Shown one piece after another: positions 13,801-57,052 of a stretch of DNA of 64,000 bases. How positions within the stretch are numbered: position 1 is the stretch's first letter; every line of letters begins with the position of its first letter. Both the position numbers and the translations under genes were made by a program. The notes under the pieces are model-generated. The model was not told the DNA's origin and did not search any database. It worked only from the letters and a program-made list of their open reading frames with translations. The stretch is from Allolobophora icterica (Eukaryota > Annelida > Clitellata > Crassiclitellata > Lumbricidae): the NCBI GenBank assembly GCA_963556255.1, contig OY744604.1:27582599-27646598 (forward strand). Direction: 5' to 3'.

Positions 13801-15511
13801 TGATAGCAAGTGGAAAAGCTTTGTCATACTCTTTTTTATTAGAATTTATAAAATGGTCATAAGCCTTATTTGGATCATTACTAGCGCGGGCCTCAGTAAG
13901 TGGAAGCCAAACGGAGACAGAAAGTGCCCCCAGAAAAGAATTTATTCTCTCATTAGTAATTATTCTACGTTACCGTCGGGAGGTTTAAGGGGTATTTTGG
14001 CTTCAAAATTGAATTGGATGAAGATAGGTAAGCGGTCCGAAATGTCAAAGGCAATTAATGAGGATGATGTCCCAAGTGGACAAGCGTTGGTGTATATGTT
14101 ATCGATGAGGGTCGCAGAATGATAGGTTATTCTGGTCGGCCTGGTGATGATGGGTAGAAAGTAATGAGCGAACATGCAATTATAAAAATTTGTGGCTAGC
14201 TTATGCACATTGACTTTTAAAAGGTCGATGTTAAATCACCCATAATTACTATTTCTTTGTTTTTTGAGGAACGTTTAGAGAGCAGATCTTCAACTTCCTC
14301 AGTCAATTTATCCAACCCCTAGCCTGGTGCTCAATATACAACCCACCAAAAATGAACCGCTCTTAAGTGGGATACTTAAGATATCAAGAAGATATCTAGT
14401 GTATGCAGAAACCTTCCCGCATAGCTGCATATAAAGATAGATATATGCATGCATGCTGTATACATATATACGCTCATAGCCTCATATGGACAAACATACA
14501 TTCAATCATTCATGTATACATACATACATATTTAAATACATTCAGACATATATTATGCATACATACATGGAAACATACATTCATGCATAGATAGATGTCT
14601 AGCGCAACTGGTTGATGAGTGGTGGCATAAGTGTAATTTTTGGGGTACGAAGGAAACCCGTACCTCCTACTTTTGGGACTTGGAAGGGTATCCCCACCTT
14701 TTTTGCTCCGAAAAAAGTGGCATTTCTTTTCAATCGGTAGGTCTATTGGAAATGTGCTTTCGGAAGTATTGCTGTTGCTGTCAATCTTTATAATGTAGTC
14801 GCGAGGTAGGTAGACAGAGAGACAAAACGCACACAGAGACAAATAGACAGTAAGACAAATAAAATGAGTGTATGCCTACTAATTCGCTTCTTGAGCTACA
14901 TAAGTGTTTAGGCACAGGCATACCATAATCCGTATGTCGGCCTCAAACCCCAAACCATGCGGATATAGACGTAGGCATTATGGATTTTAAACAAGTTACA
15001 TGCAGTATTATCAAATAGATGTAGTTCTACGCAAAAATGTCGTTGCAGTGACATCAATGTCTCTTGTTTTGCTAGTATGGAAGAATGCGAAGCCATTTGT
15101 ACTCGGATGGGAATCCTCGTCAACGGTCGCTTCCTCTGCCTCGGGAGCCTCCAGCACCTCAAGGATAAGTTCAGCGATGGATACACGCTCATCATCAAGC
15201 TCCAGCGCTCAGTCGACACTGAAAAACCCGAAGGACAGAAACGGATGGAAAAACTGAAGATTTTCATCAGCCAAACGTTCCCAGAGAGCGTCCTCAAGGA
15301 TCATCACGAGAACCTTCTTTACTACCAGATCAAGGCACGGATTTTTAAGTGGTCTGAAATTTTCGGTATCATGGAGAGGGCGAAGGCGACATACCAGATC
15401 GAGGACTATTCGGTGGGACAGACAACCCTGGAGCAGCTATTCATCGGATTTGCCCGTCTGCAGCGAGGGCCGCGAGAAATTTCCACGCAGAAATGCTTTG
15501 GACTTTGCTAA
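1..15511 (+). CDS. ABCA3: ABCA3-like ABC transporter, copy A (3' half of gene, six exons)
   Basis: This is the C-terminal half of a full-length ABCA-type transporter, which in this family moves phospholipids or sterols across membranes using ATP. Exons inferred by eye are 1-379, 1408-1532, 1987-2226, 10223-10920, 11247-11417 and 15076-15511. Together they give the end of TMD2, then NBD2 with Walker A (GVNGAGKTT), signature (LSGGNKRKL), Walker B ([10 protein letters not shown]) and the ABCA C-terminal domain beginning [10 protein letters not shown]. The order and wording fit ABCA3 best among the families I know. The 5' half lies before the window. Exon lengths equal those of the inverted paralogue at 23978-56478, except that exon 10223-10920 is 2 nt short, which breaks the frame. 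The copy is therefore a pseudogene candidate unless the gap is an assembly error. The introns are filled with transposon remains. Confidence 0.85.
380..1407 (+). other. Intron of ABCA copy A with purine-rich stretch and one DNA transposon
   Basis: No coding signal. Positions about 460-780 are purine-rich (GAAGAA, GAGAATGA words) and match, in reverse, the pyrimidine-rich stretch at 36365-36760 in the paralogous intron. The transposon at 787-1250 interrupts this homology. Confidence 0.7.
787..1250. mobile_element. Non-autonomous TIR DNA transposon (GGGGCCGTCC ends)
   Basis: The terminal inverted repeats match perfectly for about 28 bp (start GGGGCCGTCCATATATTACG at 787, reverse complement ending at 1250). 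The element is 464 bp. The flanks give a 3-bp GAA direct repeat. The interior has C-rich runs and GTACGC/TACGTA motifs and no transposase. The paralogous intron of copy B has continuous sequence here (around 36400), so the element entered after the gene duplication. A second, truncated copy is at 51347-51797. The superfamily is not clear to me. Confidence 0.8.
1408..1532 (+). CDS. ABCA3: ABCA copy A exon: TMD2 membrane segments
   Basis: 125 nt, the same length as the copy B exon 36128-36252. The acceptor ttttcag is at 1407 and the donor gtaagg at 1533. It encodes [20 protein letters not shown] and a second hydrophobic run with [11 protein letters not shown], typical late TMD2 helices of ABCA transporters. 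Phase 2 in, phase 1 out. Confidence 0.85.
1987..2226 (+). CDS. ABCA3: ABCA copy A exon: last extracellular loop and helix of TMD2
   Basis: Acceptor tttgaag, followed by codons [12 protein letters not shown]. It contains [19 protein letters not shown] and a Cys-containing loop ending SPCCPG, matching the ABCA3 region just before the final TMD2 helix. It is five codons longer than the copy B exon 35110-35334 in the loop before SPCCPG. The donor gtttaa is weak (the paralogue has gtgata), which may matter if the gene is decaying. Confidence 0.8.
2247..4116 (-). mobile_element. TTAGGGTGGT-ended DNA transposon, family not recognised (copy 1)
   Basis: Ends are TTAGGGTGGTCCTTA at 2247 and its inverse TAAGGACCACCCTAA ending at 4116. 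Both flanks are TA repeats, so the exact target duplication cannot be fixed. The interior carries a broken minus-strand protein gene (2571-3394). It lies 20 nt after a splice donor, at the same place as the related element 33151-35093 in the paralogous gene. An AAAT repeat is at 3784-3811. Confidence 0.7.
2571..3394 (-). pseudogene. Broken transposase-like gene of the TTAGGGTGG element
   Basis: The minus-strand reading starts near 3394 with segments containing [19 protein letters not shown] and [13 protein letters not shown]. It shifts frame near 3095, continues with [20 protein letters not shown], and ends with [13 protein letters not shown] and a stop at 2571. I recall proteins with this wording from repeats in several invertebrate genomes. 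The shared C-terminal AERGVAL motif links it to 34173-34680. Function is inferred only from being the sole coding trace between matching terminal repeats. At least one frameshift is visible, so it is not functional. Confidence 0.55.
4117..4161. repeat. TA microsatellite
   Basis: An uninterrupted run of TA directly after the transposon end; likely part of its target site. A comparable tract at 32619-32669 lies in the same intron of the paralogous gene. Confidence 0.9.
4270..6459 (-). mobile_element. Degenerate LINE (non-LTR retrotransposon), antisense in copy A intron
   Basis: The minus-strand reading shows reverse transcriptase pieces, including [17 protein letters not shown] near 5420-5370, and an upstream connecting region near 6026-6316 ([22 protein letters not shown]) with many stops. 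The sequence is clearly similar at nucleotide level to 30480-31035 and 31960-32250 on the + strand, in the equivalent intron of copy B. In both places it is antisense to the host gene. No target duplication found. Segments 4350-4560 and 4990-5230 belong to the same decayed insertion or a nested one. Confidence 0.7.
6468..6776. mobile_element. hAT-type non-autonomous element nested in the LINE
   Basis: 309 bp with ends CAGCGGCGTAGCTAGG and CCTCTAGCTACGCCTCTG (reverse complement CAGAGGCGTAGCTAGAGG), flanked by the 8-bp direct repeat CTTGTCGG at 6460-6467 and 6777-6784. An 8-bp duplication and CAG ends are typical of hAT. The equivalent LINE in copy B (about 30508) is uninterrupted, giving an empty site. 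No coding sequence. Confidence 0.85.
6785..6930 (+). mobile_element. LINE 3' tail ending in AAT repeats
   Basis: The segment GAGTAGGCAATCTTGAAGGG, then GCGCTATATAAAA, then an AAT/AATA tract matches the 3' tails at 8880-8945 (+) and 53330-53400 (-). Only the tail is present. It abuts the minus-strand LINE, so it is a 5'-truncated insertion. Confidence 0.65.
6932..7693 (+). repeat. Degenerate tandem repeat followed by promoter-like sequence (possible solo LTR)
   Basis: From 6985 to 7275 words such as GGTACCTCACAGAGGTCATG and GGGCGGGGC recur several times with roughly 60-bp spacing. After them come TATAAAAGG near 7341, a GCGCAGGGCTCTGCGCG hairpin and AATAAAAG near 7606. The block starts TGTAGCGG and could end near TTCGACA, an LTR-like layout, but no target duplication was seen. 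It may simply be a repeat family with a promoter. Confidence 0.4.
7759..7833. repeat. GA microsatellite
   Basis: Pure GA run of about 75 bp. The long Glu-Arg or Ser-Leu reading frames across it are artefacts. Confidence 0.95.
8395..8945 (+). mobile_element. LINE 3' end (RT C-terminal region) with AAT tail
   Basis: An open frame at 8405-8899 encodes the C-terminal region of a CR1/L2-type LINE ORF2: [59 protein letters not shown] and a final RGWTRSAPE. The catalytic RT part is missing, so it is 5'-truncated. It is followed by GGGGCGCTATATAAAAGC and an AAT/AATG tract. The 165-residue frame is open, suggesting a fairly recent insertion. Confidence 0.8.
8985..9955 (+). repeat. Two LINE-type 3' tails with TAGCGGGAC motif and GATT/TTGAT tracts
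   Basis: Two related tails, 8995-9285 and about 9790-9950, share CCTAGCGGGA followed by CCCTTTAGG, GCCT(T/C)C(G/A)GTGAC and a terminal GATT or TTTGATTTGA tract. Between them 9350-9480 reads like the end of another LINE frame. A related motif occurs in reverse near 11660-11700 and 41310-41350. No intact ORF. Confidence 0.5.
10223..10920 (+). CDS. ABCA3: ABCA copy A exon: final TMD2 helix and NBD2 Walker A; 2-nt gap breaks the frame
   Basis: After [20 protein letters not shown] come a helix, a linker and NBD2 with [15 protein letters not shown], Walker [18 protein letters not shown] and the Q-loop region [10 protein letters not shown]. Acceptor at 10222, donor gtgatt at 10921. It is 698 nt; the paralogous exon 28922-29621 is 700. 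The difference lies near 10240, where copy A has GAAAACTGAAATGG and copy B GAACACTGTGAAATGG. With the incoming phase 1, copy A meets a stop at once. The Q-loop has Ala where copy B and most ABC proteins have Pro (CPQ). Confidence 0.85.
11247..11417 (+). CDS. ABCA3: ABCA copy A exon: NBD2 signature and Walker B
   Basis: 171 nt, the same as copy B 28314-28484. It encodes [16 protein letters not shown], Walker [18 protein letters not shown] and the H-loop start IILTSH. The Ser codon at each border is split (ag|c and ag|t), fitting the neighbouring exons. Confidence 0.9.
11640..14350 (-). mobile_element. CR1-like LINE, nearly complete pol but degenerate, antisense in last intron of copy A
   Basis: On the minus strand, in order: endonuclease end ([20 protein letters not shown] near 14150-14090), the LAKAFD RT motif near 12980-12950, catalytic FADDSNIF near 12700, [37 protein letters not shown], and the C-terminal [17 protein letters not shown] near 12300. 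The right edge is about 11640, with a TAGCGGGAT motif near 11690 as in other LINE tails here. Several frameshifts and stops; not active. Confidence 0.75.
15076..15511 (+). CDS. ABCA3: ABCA copy A terminal exon: NBD2 C-terminal domain
   Basis: Acceptor ttgctag at 15075, then t|ATG with Ser-Met-Glu-Glu-Cys-Glu. The ABCA-specific tail follows: [38 protein letters not shown] and [17 protein letters not shown]. The stop TAA ends at 15511. Copy B ends with the same GLC-stop at 23978. About 144 codons, the normal position for the end of an ABCA3-type protein. Confidence 0.9.
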
Positions 15512-15690
15512 GAAGAAGACATCTCGTCAATTTCATCATTTGTTGATCTGATTTTAACATTGTGAAACTACATAAACATAAGAAGATAAAACAACTATGC
15601 CGTTGATAATCCATAATTGAATCCTTGCAATATTTTTTCATTAAATTACTTTGTGAATGTCTCTGACGTGTTGTCAATACACAATTTTCC
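15512..15690 (+). terminator. ABCA copy A 3'UTR with ATTAAA polyadenylation signal
   Basis: The first ~150 nt after the stop are strongly conserved with the sequence after the copy B stop (reverse of 23830-23977). This includes ATTAAA at 15640-15645, a common variant poly(A) signal also present in copy B (reverse of 23850-23855). Homology fades soon after a shared TCTGACGTGTTGT motif near 15662. Confidence 0.6.
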
Positions 15691-16490
15691 TATTTAATTA
15701 AATTAAATTCCTAAGATTTATTGATCACCGAAAGAAAGTTCATATCACCATTTGTTGCAGTAGTTCATAGGTGTCAAAAGGTAAACCCAAAAGGAACAAT
15801 ATTGTTCCGCTGGCAGGGTCGCCTCTTTATTTTTATTCCGTTTGCAATAACACTGACCATCAAAGCATGATTCGAAACCAGCAAAGAAGTGTTCCGGATG
15901 CAGAAATGTACAAATTGGTGCTTCTGTAGTAGTGCACACAGATTTATGAATTGTGCATCTATTAACCATGGTGGTTGGGGCGTTGCGTCTGTCGCTGTTC
16001 CGAGTGCGGCACCAGCATACGCTATAATTTTACTAGTACACTCCAGTGGTTTGGGCAGGCCTCGTGGGAGGTAGCTCGGCCGGCAGCAAACGGGACTTAG
16101 CATTGTATGTCTTAAGGCACACCATTCGCGGTCCTATTTTTGTCCTATGGATGCAAAAGGTCAAAATTTTATATAGCACAAGGCTGCAGTAACATATAGC
16201 TTCTGTAATGTCGGAGTGAAGTAAAATGTAGCTTTTAGTTTCTGTAGCACCAGGAGTGGTCAGAAGCTAACTTTTATAGCGCCAGGCGGTTCCGAAATAT
16301 AACTTCTATAGCGCACTGCGCTAAAATCGAAAATATACAAACTACTACCTACTATTGTAGGCAGAGACTTTAATGTTGCGTGCTTTAGTTTCTTATCACA
16401 TCAACTACCACCTATTACTGCTTCATTTAACATCGATTCTTATCTTCGTATTTTAACGACTGGACCCATGACATCATGTAGGTTACTATT
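15691..16490. other. Intergenic, no gene seen
   Basis: No supportable coding sequence. A perfect 16-bp palindrome GGAACAATATTGTTCC lies near 15795-15810. Around 16170-16330 the words TAGCTTCTGTA and TATAGCGC recur, hinting at an old repeat. Confidence 0.5.
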
Positions 16491-16828
16491 GGGGCATTCC
16501 ACGTCAAATCAACACAGTCATCGTGCATCACCATCTCTGATTTTGGTCAAATTTGGTATGGTGATAAATCACTATGAAAAACTTTCAAAACCAAAATTTC
16601 AGATTTTTTGGTTGACCGGTGTTCGAGATATAGGTCAATGAACATTGACCAAAATGGTCAATTTCTGCTGACCGGCCGATGTACAAACTGCTGTATCTCA
16701 GCTTCTAGTGCACCATTTTTGGTATTGAAAGTTTTCGTAGTGTTTTATCATCGTACCAAATTTCAACAAAATTGGAGACGATGACGTCCATTTTTTTCTA
16801 AACTGTGTTGATTTGATGTAGAATGCCC
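16491..16828. mobile_element. Foldback-like TIR element (MITE)
   Basis: Ends GGGGCATTCCACGTCAAATC and, in reverse, GGGCATTCTACATCAAATC; the match continues to CAACACAG. A possible 4-bp TATT direct repeat flanks it. The inner parts are also mutually inverted (TTTGGTATGGTGATAAA against TTTATCATCGTACCAAA), so the 338-bp element could fold nearly end to end. No protein. Confidence 0.7.
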
Positions 16829-17189
16829 TATTTATAATCCCATTTACCTCATCAACATAACAACTGTTTTAAATATAATTTTGACATTAACTTTTTTGAC
16901 ATCATTTTATGTCATGTTATGCTGTGTTTATAGTATAAGTTTGATTTGATTTGATTGTAACGCAATAATGGTTTGGTAATTTTGACTTGGTTTAATAGGC
17001 CTGATTGCTAATAATTTACCACCGCTTTATTTGGACACAAATCATGCATGACTTGTAGCGAAACGTGACCTTCTTTATTAAGTTGAATACTGTATGTCTC
17101 GCTCAAAGATAACGTAAAGGAAGAAGTTTTGTACAGTGCACTACGTGTAATTGCTGAAACTCAAGATGCCAATGTAAATTTCTGTTGTT

Positions 17190-17650
17190 TCTGACGAGCG
17201 CAGTGGCAGTAGTGATAGAGACAATGTAATTGCTGCAAGCACTAGTAGCGGCAGCAGCATTGGAGTGTAGGCGACACCCGTTAGCAAAAGGATGAAACTA
17301 ATTTAGAAGCACAAAGGGCCTAGTCTGTGCTCGAGCAACTGCTAGTATTAGACTGCGCGAAGAGATCAAGAACTATCTGCGATACAACCCTGATGAAAAA
17401 AAGGCCTATGGTGATCCTTAGGTATTTTGGAGAAATGGCAAATTCCCACTGCTTGAAGCTCTTGCTAAGAATGTTCTCAGACCGCCTCTTCAGTCCCGGT
17501 TAACAACACATGTTGTCGACCATGGGGCTGATATTGACTGACAAATGGTCAATCCTCGCTCCTCATAGAGCTAGTTGCCTCTCATTCATCCATGACATTT
17601 ATAATCTGTACGTCAATTTAACGAGCACAAAGTGCTTTCAGCGAGTTAAA
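17190..17650 (+). pseudogene. hAT transposase C-terminal relic
   Basis: In the + strand around 17359-17480 the reading YNPDEKKAYGDP, a stop, then VFWRNGKFPLLEALAKNVL matches the dimerisation region of hAT transposases. A frame-shifted HRASCLSFIHDIYNLYVNL follows at 17570-17630. Stops and shifts show it is dead. Terminal repeats were not found. Confidence 0.55.
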
Positions 17651-19849
17651 ATTGGTTTCGTTACTGTTAGGTTTTATGTTTATCCCCTTCATTCGTAGCG
17701 AACTTGCAGTGCACTTGTTAAACTTTTCAACTGTTGCTAATTGCTAACTGGATTTATCAATACCGAGTGGATGGCAGTTTGAATATATTGGTGTTTTGTT
17801 TAAATTAATTAATTAATTACCAGCATAAAAAAACTCAGTAATATAAGGAATAAAATATATAGATACGGTTTGGGATGTGATTCGCCGTACTAGATTGTTC
17901 AATGTAAATCATGGAAGTCGGTGATCAACTGTCGAAAAGACGAACTTCAGAGAGTTATTCTGTTATATTGAAGTGTCCAAAGAACACTGAAGTATCGCAG
18001 ATGTCTGGCCAGAGGAAGACAAGGATCCTCGAGAAGAACGTGAAGAAGAGGCAATTTTCGTAAGGCGTGTCAAGTGCAAATGACTGCAAAAGCTCCGTTA
18101 AAGTCTTTGGAGAGGGAGGTTAGCATAGGTTATAATATAGAGCAATTAGATAATCAGAAGCTGGTTTACGTAGGACGATTCTAGGCTCCCCAAATTAAAA
18201 AGACCAAAATATTTGTGTGTGAGTGACCTCTACGCGCGGCTGAAGGGAAACTTCTTAGCTAAGAGTGTTGGGATGGCATACGGTTTTTAGGAATAAATCG
18301 CTTTATTATTGAACTCTATGGTATTGCTCTATAATTTGTAAGTTTGTGATTAATCTTCGATCTACAGTATTCTTTATGGTCAAACATTCATTTTGTTACA
18401 AAGTGAATGTTGGAAGTAACAATAAATCTACAGGTTTAATTTTATTGACCGTTTAAATTTTTATCCCAGTGGGTGGGCAGAGCACAAGTGCATTGCCTTG
18501 TCCAGGGCCTACAATGCTGTTAAGACGGCACTGGCTAGCTATGATTGCATAATTGTACAATTTGCTTATTTAATTCTTACAATATTAAATAATTTAAACT
18601 GAACTATCTCATTGACATTCTGTGACAATGTGGCGCTTCGGCGTGAAAATTCCGGCACAGTACTACATGCTGTAGTCGGGAGCGCCGCTGAGTAGTAGTT
18701 GACTTCGAGAGGCGCTATAGAAATATCCGGAATAAATAAATAAATAAATAGATTGATTACAAGTAGGGGTCTTAAAATAAAACATCAAGATTAAACGCTA
18801 CACCACGCCATTCCTGCTATTGATCTCTCCAACCTATATGGCTTGTGCCACCGACATCCAAGTCAGCCGCCGAAGACTTGTCAGAACTTCGGAAGTTGAG
18901 AATTTCCAATGGTAGACGTGATTAGACACATCTAAGGCAGCCAAGCATATCACTGCAGTTTGCAACAAAATACCGCTAAATGAATAGTTTATACATTTCT
19001 CAGAGGCTAAGGGATGACAGACCTTTAAATAATTATATCTAGCTTGGACTGCATCAACCTTTTGTTAGGCAAACAAGACTGTTTATTTAATCACGGACCT
19101 CGGTGTCAGTGACCTCTGACCCCTTCTTGCCGGATTGGAAACCAGATCAGACACATGTGAAAGCTCTGCGACTGTGCAAAGGAAACAAGCAAATTTCTAA
19201 CTGTGAATTGAACATATTATATTATAAATGCCAAGTTAACGAAGGCGCACGGACATACGACCAGCAGAGGCATATGGTACTTAAGTTTAGGATAAGACAG
19301 TTAACCTATGGTAAGTAAATCTGCGACGGTTCAAGACTCACTATTACATGTAATAGTAATAAATATTGTAACCGCAAGACTTCACATCGACACGGGTAAA
19401 ACCCGGTATACCCATACCCATGATGCCTCTACCCTACTCGTAACCGTCTCATGAGATACGTATATGACCCGTACCCGATCCAGGGTCGAAAACTGAAAAC
19501 TCCAGGGGACGGGTAAATAGTGCTGGACTAGTGGAGTGCTGTTTCATAGGTCCACAGTCGAGAATTCCATTAGAGGAGTAAATTTAAAACAGCTCAATTC
19601 AGTTCGGTCTACTGAATCATGAAATCTACACATGCAATCTGCAATGGTTGCTGGAACTTTCCTTTCCCATTGAATCAAGCTCTTCATCGTGAAAATACGA
19701 TCCACATTGGACCTTGTAGGAGTGAGAAAGCTCTGTTCCATACGCCATACGAAAAATGTGCTTCCTGGACCCAATTAAGAAGATACTTTCAATAATCTTC
19801 CCCGGTACGTATAGGTGGGTAATACTGCAGCAGTTGTTACAATCTAAGC
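17651..19849. other. Intergenic, no gene seen; one LINE tail
   Basis: AT-rich sequence without supportable coding. At 18640-18751 a LINE-like tail (GGGAGCGCCGCTGAGTAG, AGGCGCTATAGAAAT, then AAAT repeats) resembles the tails at 6785 and 8880. Around 19390-19520 ACCCGTACCC-type words recur. Confidence 0.5.
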
Positions 19850-21293
19850 CAGTGGTTCTCAACTTTTTTTTTACATCGAACCCACTATGCAACATCTGTA
19901 TGTCAACGCGATCCACCCCACTGAAATCCAAGGAAACCCATGCGTTTCGCGACTAAATATTCAGACCATAATAGCGCATAACTATAAAATAAATAAAATC
20001 GTATTAAAATTACAGAATTTAAGAAGAAAAATAGCTTAAAAACTCACCTGTATTGTTTGTGACATCAAAACAGGACGATTAATGTGATGGCTGAGCTTGC
20101 ATTCTGGTCAGAACTCATAAGTTGGTCAAAACATGGGTTGATGTCTGAAAGACACATTCTTAAATATTTATTCACGAAGAGCTTGTTCCTGTATTTAGTC
20201 TTGATTGCAGTCATAGCTGAAAAACAGGTCTCACAGAGCCCTGTACGTAGTTGAAAATGGCGACAGCGCTGACATATCCTCATCAGAAAGTTGTGGATAA
20301 TCCGCTGTAGCATGAAGCCAAAACCTGACAGACAAACTTCTTTAAATGTTGTTCTGAGCGTTCTATCGCAGGATAGTTCTATCAGTTGAGACTCTTTCTC
20401 CACAGACAGTGAAAATTTGCTACCATCTGCTTCAAATGGGTTTCGCACGCAGTCATATTCTTCTGCGAAATCAGTTGGAAAATAATAAATAAACTTTAGC
20501 GTAATTAATTATTTTTAGCATTTCGAAACAATGAATAGCGTAAATAATTATTTCATCCAGTTTCTCGTTTGAACTGTTTTCATCGACCTTCCAGCTTCTA
20601 TTTTAGTTTTAATATTACACGTTTCAATCGTTCATCCATCCAGCACAGTTTTTTTTAGCTCATTTTCATCGCACATCCAGCTTCCAGTCTGATTTCTATT
20701 TTCATCGCTCATCCACCAGTTTGATTACGCTAAAGCGAACGCGGACATTTGGTCCAATAATTAATTACGCTAAAGCGTACGTTTACCCCAGTCTGAATCA
20801 ACCAAGTGATCAATTTTGCCAGTGTAGACTTCTTTTTAAAAGAAATGCATATATTTCACTCATGACAACTAACGAACGAAACAACAGGCGAACGTGGTGT
20901 GAATCCGGTTCGGAACAAGATTTCAAACATACGTGTATTAAGCGCACTAGTTTTGATAAAATTAACAATTCGGCTCATCAGGACGTTTTCTTCTCAAATA
21001 TTTACTCACTTCGAAAACGACATTTCCTTTATAAAATATTGAATTCTAGCAAACTATGATAGACTAGAAACATAAAATTCAAAAGATAACGGTAGGCCCT
21101 ACTAACCGACGAAAACAAGTGAACCTCGGAACTAAAAGAGTCCACAAAAATAGACTGTCCGATTTTATAGCGCAATATTTTAAACGTTGCAAATTACGAT
21201 CACGTGACAATGTTTCAGTGAGAAAAATTGCGATTGCCAGAAAAAAATTGGCGACAAACTTGCGGGTCGCGACCCATTGGGTGAGAATCGCTA
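19850..21293 (-). mobile_element. hAT (Charlie-type) transposon relic with transposase C-terminus
   Basis: Left end CAGTGGTTCTCAACTTTTTT and right end which in reverse reads TAGCGATTCTCACCCAATGG with GGGTCGCGACCC, both typical of Charlie-type hAT termini. The minus-strand frame 20065-20448 encodes ELSCDRTLRTTFKEVC, GLCETCFSAMTAIKTKYRN and a final MCLSDINPCFDQLM, the end of a ZBED/hAT transposase. The N-terminal half is missing. No clear 8-bp duplication; the ends may have mutated. Confidence 0.65.
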
Positions 21294-22535
<1,242 letters not shown>

Positions 22536-23140
22536 GATTCTGGTCGTGTGACTTCGCAAGAAATCGTTGAAATTATGTAACGACTGCGTGAAACACCTAT
22601 TAATTGCTATAAAAATATTAGTTAAAGGCAACGTTGATTAGTCAGCATGATCGCATTACGATCTTTACATTACGACATAAGTTTCAGTTATTCTGATTAC
22701 AGGTATCATAATGTAATGTACGGTAACGCGCTCTTCCAACAATAACTTGCTACTGCTATAATGAAAGTTGGTGAATTAAAGGCGAATGACAACGATGATC
22801 TTCCGTAGTTTTAACGCTGAGATATTGTAGGCCTAACAGCGAAACATAATCTTTTCAAGCTAACTGCAGTGTGTCGGTGTCATCGATTTTCGTGTCGCTT
22901 GTGACGTAAATGTCTTAGATCTGCTTATATTAGGTTGTCAGGAAAATTATGCCATGCACACAAATCTGACGTCACTCGTTGCTAGAATGATGAAATTGTA
23001 TTATTTCGTGTATTTGCATTGTCGTGTATATGGAACTAGAGTATTTGCCCGTCACATTATGACGGCAGTGTATATAGGCTTATATGTATCGTTGGTTAAA
23101 ATGCTCTGATCGCCGTCGTCAAGACCGCAGTACTGACGTC

Positions 23141-23181
23141 ACAAACGGTTTCTGTTTCACAATAGAACAGAAACCGTTTGT
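23141..23181. repeat. Perfect hairpin, 16-bp arms, 9-nt loop
   Basis: Left arm ACAAACGGTTTCTGTT, loop TCACAATAG, right arm its exact reverse complement. Preceded by TGACGTCA. It could be a terminal or subterminal hairpin of a decayed element or a structured RNA site; nothing decides. Confidence 0.7.
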
Positions 23182-23350
23182 TTATCGCTCTATGGATATT
23201 ATATGTATAGATGGTACTACAGAAGTGGATGGAACAAGATTGTCCGTGCCAGTCCTCGGATCGAGGGCGGTTGAAGACAAGACAACACAGCATCATTGAA
23301 CAGAACTGCACCAGTGTTTGCACTTAAAAGTAGTTTGAGACGGCTAAAAA

Positions 23351-23426
23351 CCAATCGACTCATGCAACGCTTCGACCTGAAGGTCTCGCATTACAAAGCG
23401 AGCACTCAGCCAGCAAGCCAGGCCAC
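23351..23426 (-). ncRNA. tRNA-like relic (possible SINE head)
   Basis: The minus strand has an A-box-like TGGCTTGCTGG, a stem CTCGC...GCGAG around an 8-nt TTTGTAAT loop where a tRNA anticodon arm would be, then a B-box-like AGGTCGAAGC. The acceptor ends do not pair and the loop is one base too long, so this is not a working tRNA gene. Confidence 0.25.
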
Positions 23427-23849
23427 ACGGCGACAACTTCGCATAACTTGAATTCTCGCCAGAAGCCTTTCACTGACCTCTGACGGTGAGGGTGCGAAGC
23501 GTTGTTGAATCGCTGTCGTTATTTCTAGAAACTTTTAAAGCGCTGCTTCAAAGCTTGGCGCGTGGCCCCAGTTTATTCACGAGCGCAGCGTCGTGTCAGA
23601 TCTTCTGACTTGTGGATGTTGACCCAAACAACGGCTTGATTCTGTGCGCCTCGTGCATTAGATACAGGCGCGAGTGATGTTACACATTAGAAACAATAAT
23701 AAACACAAGCAGTTGATGAAGTTTCTTTCTTCACGCAAAATTACCCCATCGAGTGACACGAAATTCCTTCCATATGCTAAGGACGTATAGGCCTACTTCG
23801 CGTCGACACGATGTGCAATAACAACACGTCAGAGTCATTCAAAAAGTAA

Positions 23850-23855
23850 TTTAAT
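23850..23855 (-). terminator. ABCA copy B poly(A) signal ATTAAA
   Basis: On the minus strand ATTAAA lies about 125 nt after the copy B stop and is conserved in place and context with 15640-15645 of copy A. Confidence 0.55.
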
Positions 23856-23977
23856 GGAAACAAACTGTAAGGATTCTATTATGGATTATCAACGGCATAG
23901 TTGTTTTATCTTCTTATGTTTTTGTAGTTTCACAATGTAAAAATCAGATCAATAGAATCTGACGAGGTGTCTTCTTC

Positions 23978-56478
<32,501 letters not shown>

Positions 56479-57052
56479 CTGGTCAAATTTAAACAGCAAC
56501 ACCATTTCTACAGTCTGATGTATTGCTTGACTTATCTTCGATGAGCTCTGCGTGTCCTAGCAATCACACACGTTTCGCGGTTTTTTGGACGCCTGAAAGA
56601 CTCGACCTAACGCAAAGCGATTTAAATTCACGAAAATGTCGCTAAACAAATGCATGCAATGCATCACGCTACTTGGCACGCCACCACAGTCACCACCAGC
56701 ATCATCAGCATCATCAGCATCATCATCATTCATCTTCGCTAACTGTTACTCTTCGATGTTGTATCTTAAGACCTGAATCTTAGATTTACCTAATTATGCT
56801 AGCTCAAAATCTCAGCCACTGACCGTACGCTGGTAGTGCCAGTTCCAAGCTTGAACTAAGGGGAGCTACGACATTTATATTTGTTATGACAGTGTCGTTA
56901 AACAGTAATTAGCTTACCAACTACTTTAGAGTTCACTCGAGGAAAGACTGTAGGCTACTGCTGAAACCTTTCATTCTTAAACATACTCGTAAGTGATCGC
57001 ATTACTTAAATCTCTGTCAATTACGTAATTAAAAGCAGAATAATGCCGCGAA
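56479..57052 (-). other. Intron of copy B, CAT/CAG-rich short repeat only
   Basis: A CATCAGCATCATCAGC run at about 56695-56735. No exon found. Confidence 0.5.

Noticed and set aside
23351..23426. Functional tRNA gene
   Set aside because: Acceptor arms do not pair, the anticodon loop is eight bases and the B box lacks a base; kept only as a tRNA-like relic.
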